Source: Glandiceps talaboti (taxonomy: Eukaryota > Hemichordata > Enteropneusta > Spengelidae). Taken from it: a stretch of DNA of 51,222 nt. The notes below the pieces were generated by a model. It was not told the DNA's origin. It did not search any database and saw only the letters and a list, made by a program, of their open reading frames with translations. Of this stretch, positions 48,095-51,222 are shown piece by piece. The position numbers and the translations under genes are program-made. The stretch's first letter is position 1, and each line of letters begins with the position of its first letter. The DNA lies in NCBI RefSeq assembly GCF_964340395.1, contig NW_027554304.1, forward strand, positions 1 to 51,222, in the 5' to 3' direction.

Positions 48095-48877
48095 ATGACC
48101 CAACAACACCCCTACCACCTAGTAGACCAAAGCCCATGACCCCTTACTGGTGCCGCTGGCGCCCTCTTCACCACCGTAGGCCTTGTAGTTTGATTCCATT
48201 TCAGTAACCCCATGCTAGTTCTATTTGGGCTTATAATAATACTTATCACCATGTACCAATGGTGGCGCGACGTGTCCCGGGAAGCTACCTTCCAGGGCCA
48301 CCACACTCTCCCAGTGGGCCTAGGCCTGCGCTGGGGAATGATCCTCTTCATAACCTCGGAAGTTCTATTCTTCTTCGCCTTCTTTTGGGCTTTCTTCCAC
48401 AGCAGCCTCGCCCCCACCCCCGAACTAGGTGGACACTGACCCCCAACCGGTATAGAAACCCTTAACCCCTTCCACGTCCCTCTCCTCAACACCGCCGTCC
48501 TACTCGCCTCCGGCGTCACCGTCACCTGAGCCCACCATAGCCTCCTGGCAGGCAATCGCGCAGAGGCCTCTCAGGCCCTTGCCCTAACCGTCACCCTCGG
48601 CCTCTATTTCACAGCCCTCCAGCTCTTTGAGTACATACAGGCCCCCTTTACCATAGCAGATTCAGCCTACGGCTCCACATTTTTTGTCGCCACAGGCTTC
48701 CACGGACTCCATGTGATAATAGGCTCCTCATTCCTCTCCGTCTGCCTCCTCCGCCAGATCCGATTTCACTTCTCAAACAACCACCACTTCGGGTTCGAGG
48801 CCGCAGCCTGGTACTGGCATTTCGTCGACGTCGTATGGCTATTCCTATTTGTTTCCATCTACTGATGGGGATCCTAA
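48095..48877 (+). CDS. cox3: Cytochrome c oxidase subunit III (unit D)
   Basis: Same as 1790..2572. Confidence 0.98.
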
Positions 48878-48884
48878 CCCCCCC

Positions 48885-48953
48885 GCCTTTGTAGTTGAAC
48901 TACAACAGCAGCCTTTCAGACTGCCAGTCCGGGTTAAACCCCCGGCAGACGCT
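48885..48953 (+). tRNA. trnE: tRNA-Glu (unit D)
   Basis: Same as 2580..2648. Confidence 0.9.
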
Positions 48954-48963
48954 CGCCCCGGAA

Positions 48964-49028
48964 GCTTCCCCAGCTTACAGCTTCGGTCTTGTAAACCGCA
49001 GAGGGAGGTTGAAATCCTCCCCGAGGCC
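48964..49028 (+). tRNA. trnT: tRNA-Thr (unit D)
   Basis: Same as 2659..2723. Confidence 0.85.
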
Positions 49029-49039
49029 AGACAACCCCC

Positions 49040-49390
49040 ATGAACTCCCTCCTCCTCTTCCTCCTCATCGCCACAGCCCTCTCCATTGTTCTCTCCATCG
49101 TCGGCCACCGCCTCCCCACCCGAGACGCAGACCAGGAAAAGCTATCCCCATACGAATGCGGGTTCGACCCGAAGGCAGCCGCTCGCTTGCCCTTTTCCCT
49201 CCGATTCTTCCTTGTGGCCATCCTCTTTCTACTTTTTGACCTCGAAATCGCCCTACTGCTCCCTCTCCCAACCGCCTTAGCCGCCCGGGACCCGCAGCCG
49301 GGCTTCGCCCTAGCCGCAGCCATCTTGGGAATCCTTACCCTCGGCCTCATCTACGAATGACTCGAAGGCGGCCTTGAATGGGCAGAATAG
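49040..49390 (+). CDS. nad3: NADH dehydrogenase subunit 3 (unit D)
   Basis: Same as 2735..3085. Confidence 0.97.
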
Positions 49391-49433
49391 CCCAACGCCA
49401 CCCCAGACAGCGACACAAACCCCAACAACCCCT

Positions 49434-49500
49434 GAGGGTTAGCCTAACGTAAGGCATTTGATTTCGGCTCAAAAGATCCTGGCTCAACCCCAGACCCTCC
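49434..49500 (+). tRNA. trnR: tRNA-Arg (unit D)
   Basis: Same as 3129..3195. Confidence 0.93.
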
Positions 49501-49641
49501 GGGAGGAGAGAAGTCCGGGAGGGGGGTCTTTCAAAAGACCCCCCTCCCCTCACCCCCCCCCCTCCGGGGGCTAGGACCCTAAAGAAACCTATCTTTTTTA
49601 TGCTAACCCCCCTCAAAAAGGACCAGCCACACAAAAAACCT
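49501..49641. promoter_or_regulatory. Main non-coding region (unit D)
   Basis: Same as 3196..3336; the hairpin is at 49517-49548. Confidence 0.55.
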
Positions 49642-49695
49642 TAAGGATCCGGCCTGACTTCGGCTCAGGCACGACTGGTAAGCAGTCACCCTTAC
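49642..49695 (+). other. tRNA-like fold without D-arm (unit D)
   Basis: Same as 3337..3390. Confidence 0.5.
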
Positions 49696-49989
49696 ATGAC
49701 ACCACTCACACTCTCTTTCACCACCTTCTTCCTGGGGAGCCTTGGCCTTGCCCTTAACCGCGCCCACCTCCTCTCTGCCTTACTCTGCCTGGAACTACTG
49801 CTCGTATCCCTCTTCTCAGGTCTTGCACTTTGGGCTACCAGTATCCTCAGCGGCCCATTTGCCCCCACCACCACGCTCCTTCTCGCCCTATCTGCCTGCG
49901 AAGCAAGCGCTGGACTTGCACTCCTTGTCTCCATCTCACGCACCCACGGAGAAGACTTAATCCGGACCTTAAGCCTACTACAATGCTAA
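49696..49989 (+). CDS. nad4L: NADH dehydrogenase subunit 4L (unit D)
   Basis: Same as 3391..3684. Confidence 0.97.
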   Translation: MTPLTLSFTTFFLGSLGLALNRAHLLSALLCLELLLVSLFSGLALWATSILSGPFAPTTTLLLALSACEASAGLALLVSISRTHGEDLIRTLSLLQC

Positions 49990-51222
49990 CAGTACTCTTT
50001 ATTTCTTTAGCCATCGCTATCTCCTCGAAGATCACCCCCCTACAATACTTGTGGCGAAGCCTAATTATCCAATCCTCCATTCTTACCATTATATCACTAC
50101 CCATCCTACTAACCAACCACACTGCAAGCCACTGGCACTCTCTCTCATTTGGCATGGCCGTCGACTCACTCTCTGCCCCCCTCATCATCCTCTCCATCTG
50201 GTTACTACCCCTCACCCTAATCGCCTGCCACCGCCACCTCCAGCGAGAATACCGACATTATCAGCGAACCAACACTATACTCCTCTCCTCCCTCACCTTC
50301 ATGTTAGTCGCCACATTTTCAGCCCTAGACATGATGCTGTTCTACATTGCCTTTGAAGCTACCCTCATTCCCACTATCATTTTAATAACACGCTGAGGCC
50401 GGCAAATGGCACGACTCCGCGCGGGCACTTACTTCCTATTTTATACCCTCTTTGGCTCTATGCCCTTACTGATGAGTATCCTCACCTTTTGGTGCTTCTG
50501 CTCCACCACCTGCATTCCTACCATTATCCTATTTCACACTCTCGCCGACGACGTCCCGTTCACCATCCTCGTAGTTTGGTGATTTATGTCAATCTTAGCA
50601 TTCCTGGCTAAGCTCCCCATCTACGGCACTCATCTCTGGCTCCCAAAGGCACACGTAGAAGCCCCCATCGCAGGCTCCATGGTTCTAGCCGCCATCCTAC
50701 TAAAGCTCGGCGGCTACGGTTTGACTCGATTCACCTGTATATTTTGATACCCAGCGGCCCTCACCTCCTCGCCACTCATAACCCTCTGTGTCTGAGGCGC
50801 CCTAGCTACTAGCCTCATCTGCATCCGGCAAACAGATATGAAGGCCCTAATCGCCTACTCTTCCGTTGGCCATATGAGCCTCGTGGCCGCCGGCATCTTT
50901 ACCCAAACCCCCTGGGGAGTTCACGGAGCCCTCGTACTCATGATCGCTCACGGCCTAGTTTCCTCTTGCCTGTTTTGTCTGGCCAACCTATCTTACGAGC
51001 GAACTCATACCCGCACCCTCGCCCTAAACCGAGGCTTGAAGCTTCTTATGCCCTTATTAACCGTTTGATGAATATTTACCGCCGCCGCCAACATGGGACT
51101 CCCACCCCTCCCCAGCCTGATCGGAGAACTTTTCATAGTAACCGCCCTAGTTAGCTGGAACCCCTGAACCGTCCTAATTACAGGAATAAGCGCCGTCTTT
51201 AGCGCCATCTATTCCCTATACC
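49983..51222 (+). CDS. nad4: NADH dehydrogenase subunit 4, 3' end cut by the window edge (unit D)
   Basis: Same as the first 1,240 bases of 3678..5072; the last 155 bases including the stop lie outside the window. The truncation is the window limit, not a mutation. Confidence 0.97.

Larger units (their letters stand above)
46306..51222. repeat. Mitogenome unit D (partial, 4,917 bases)
   Basis: Fourth circuit, offset +46,305, running from inside atp6 to inside nad4, where the window stops. Confidence 0.98.

Overview
The window is mitochondrial DNA: a complete animal mitochondrial genome of 15,435 bases repeated head to tail. Every gene recurs at exactly +15,435, +30,870 and +46,305, so the 51,222 bases are three full circuits plus 4,917 bases of a fourth (units A 1-15435, B 15436-30870, C 30871-46305, D 46306-51222). 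The window opens inside atp6 and closes inside nad4. The units agree wherever I compared them, including a run of ten C in the non-coding region. The simplest reading is a circular molecule read round several times by an assembler; a genuine concatemer cannot be excluded from sequence alone. Full annotation is given on unit A (atp6 is described at its first complete copy, 15302); entries for later units are short.

Organism. Thirteen protein genes, two rRNAs and 22 tRNAs are present, as in deuterostomes. TGA is read as Trp throughout. Lysine is written only as AAG; I met no AAA codon in the genes I translated, and tRNA-Lys has anticodon CTT. Conserved methionines use ATG while ATA falls at isoleucine positions. 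tRNA order after nad2 is Asn, Trp, Ala, Cys, Tyr. An unused AAA with a CTT tRNA-Lys is what was reported for the acorn worm Balanoglossus, so I infer an enteropneust hemichordate; genus and species cannot be read here.

Layout of one circuit (minus-strand genes marked -): atp6, cob, G, cox3, E, T, nad3, R, non-coding region with a strong hairpin and a tRNA-like fold, nad4L, nad4, H, S(AGY), nad5, 16S, L(CUN), -P, -nad6, F, 12S, V, L(UUR), nad1, -Q, I, M, nad2, -N, W, -A, -C, -Y, cox1, -S(UCN), D, cox2, K, atp8, atp6. Against the order shared by vertebrates and amphioxus, cob has moved between atp6 and cox3, 16S has moved between nad5 and nad6 (leaving V joined to L(UUR)), E and T sit together before nad3 with E on the other strand, and L(CUN) looks like a remodelled copy of L(UUR) that travelled with 16S.

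Function. The proteins are membrane subunits of complex I (nad1-6, 4L), complex III (cob), complex IV (cox1-3) and ATP synthase (atp6, atp8); the RNAs supply the organelle's ribosome and decoding set. Genes are packed with almost no spacers, several stops are a bare T or TA completed by polyadenylation, and the nad3-nad4L interval is the only stretch long enough to be the control region.
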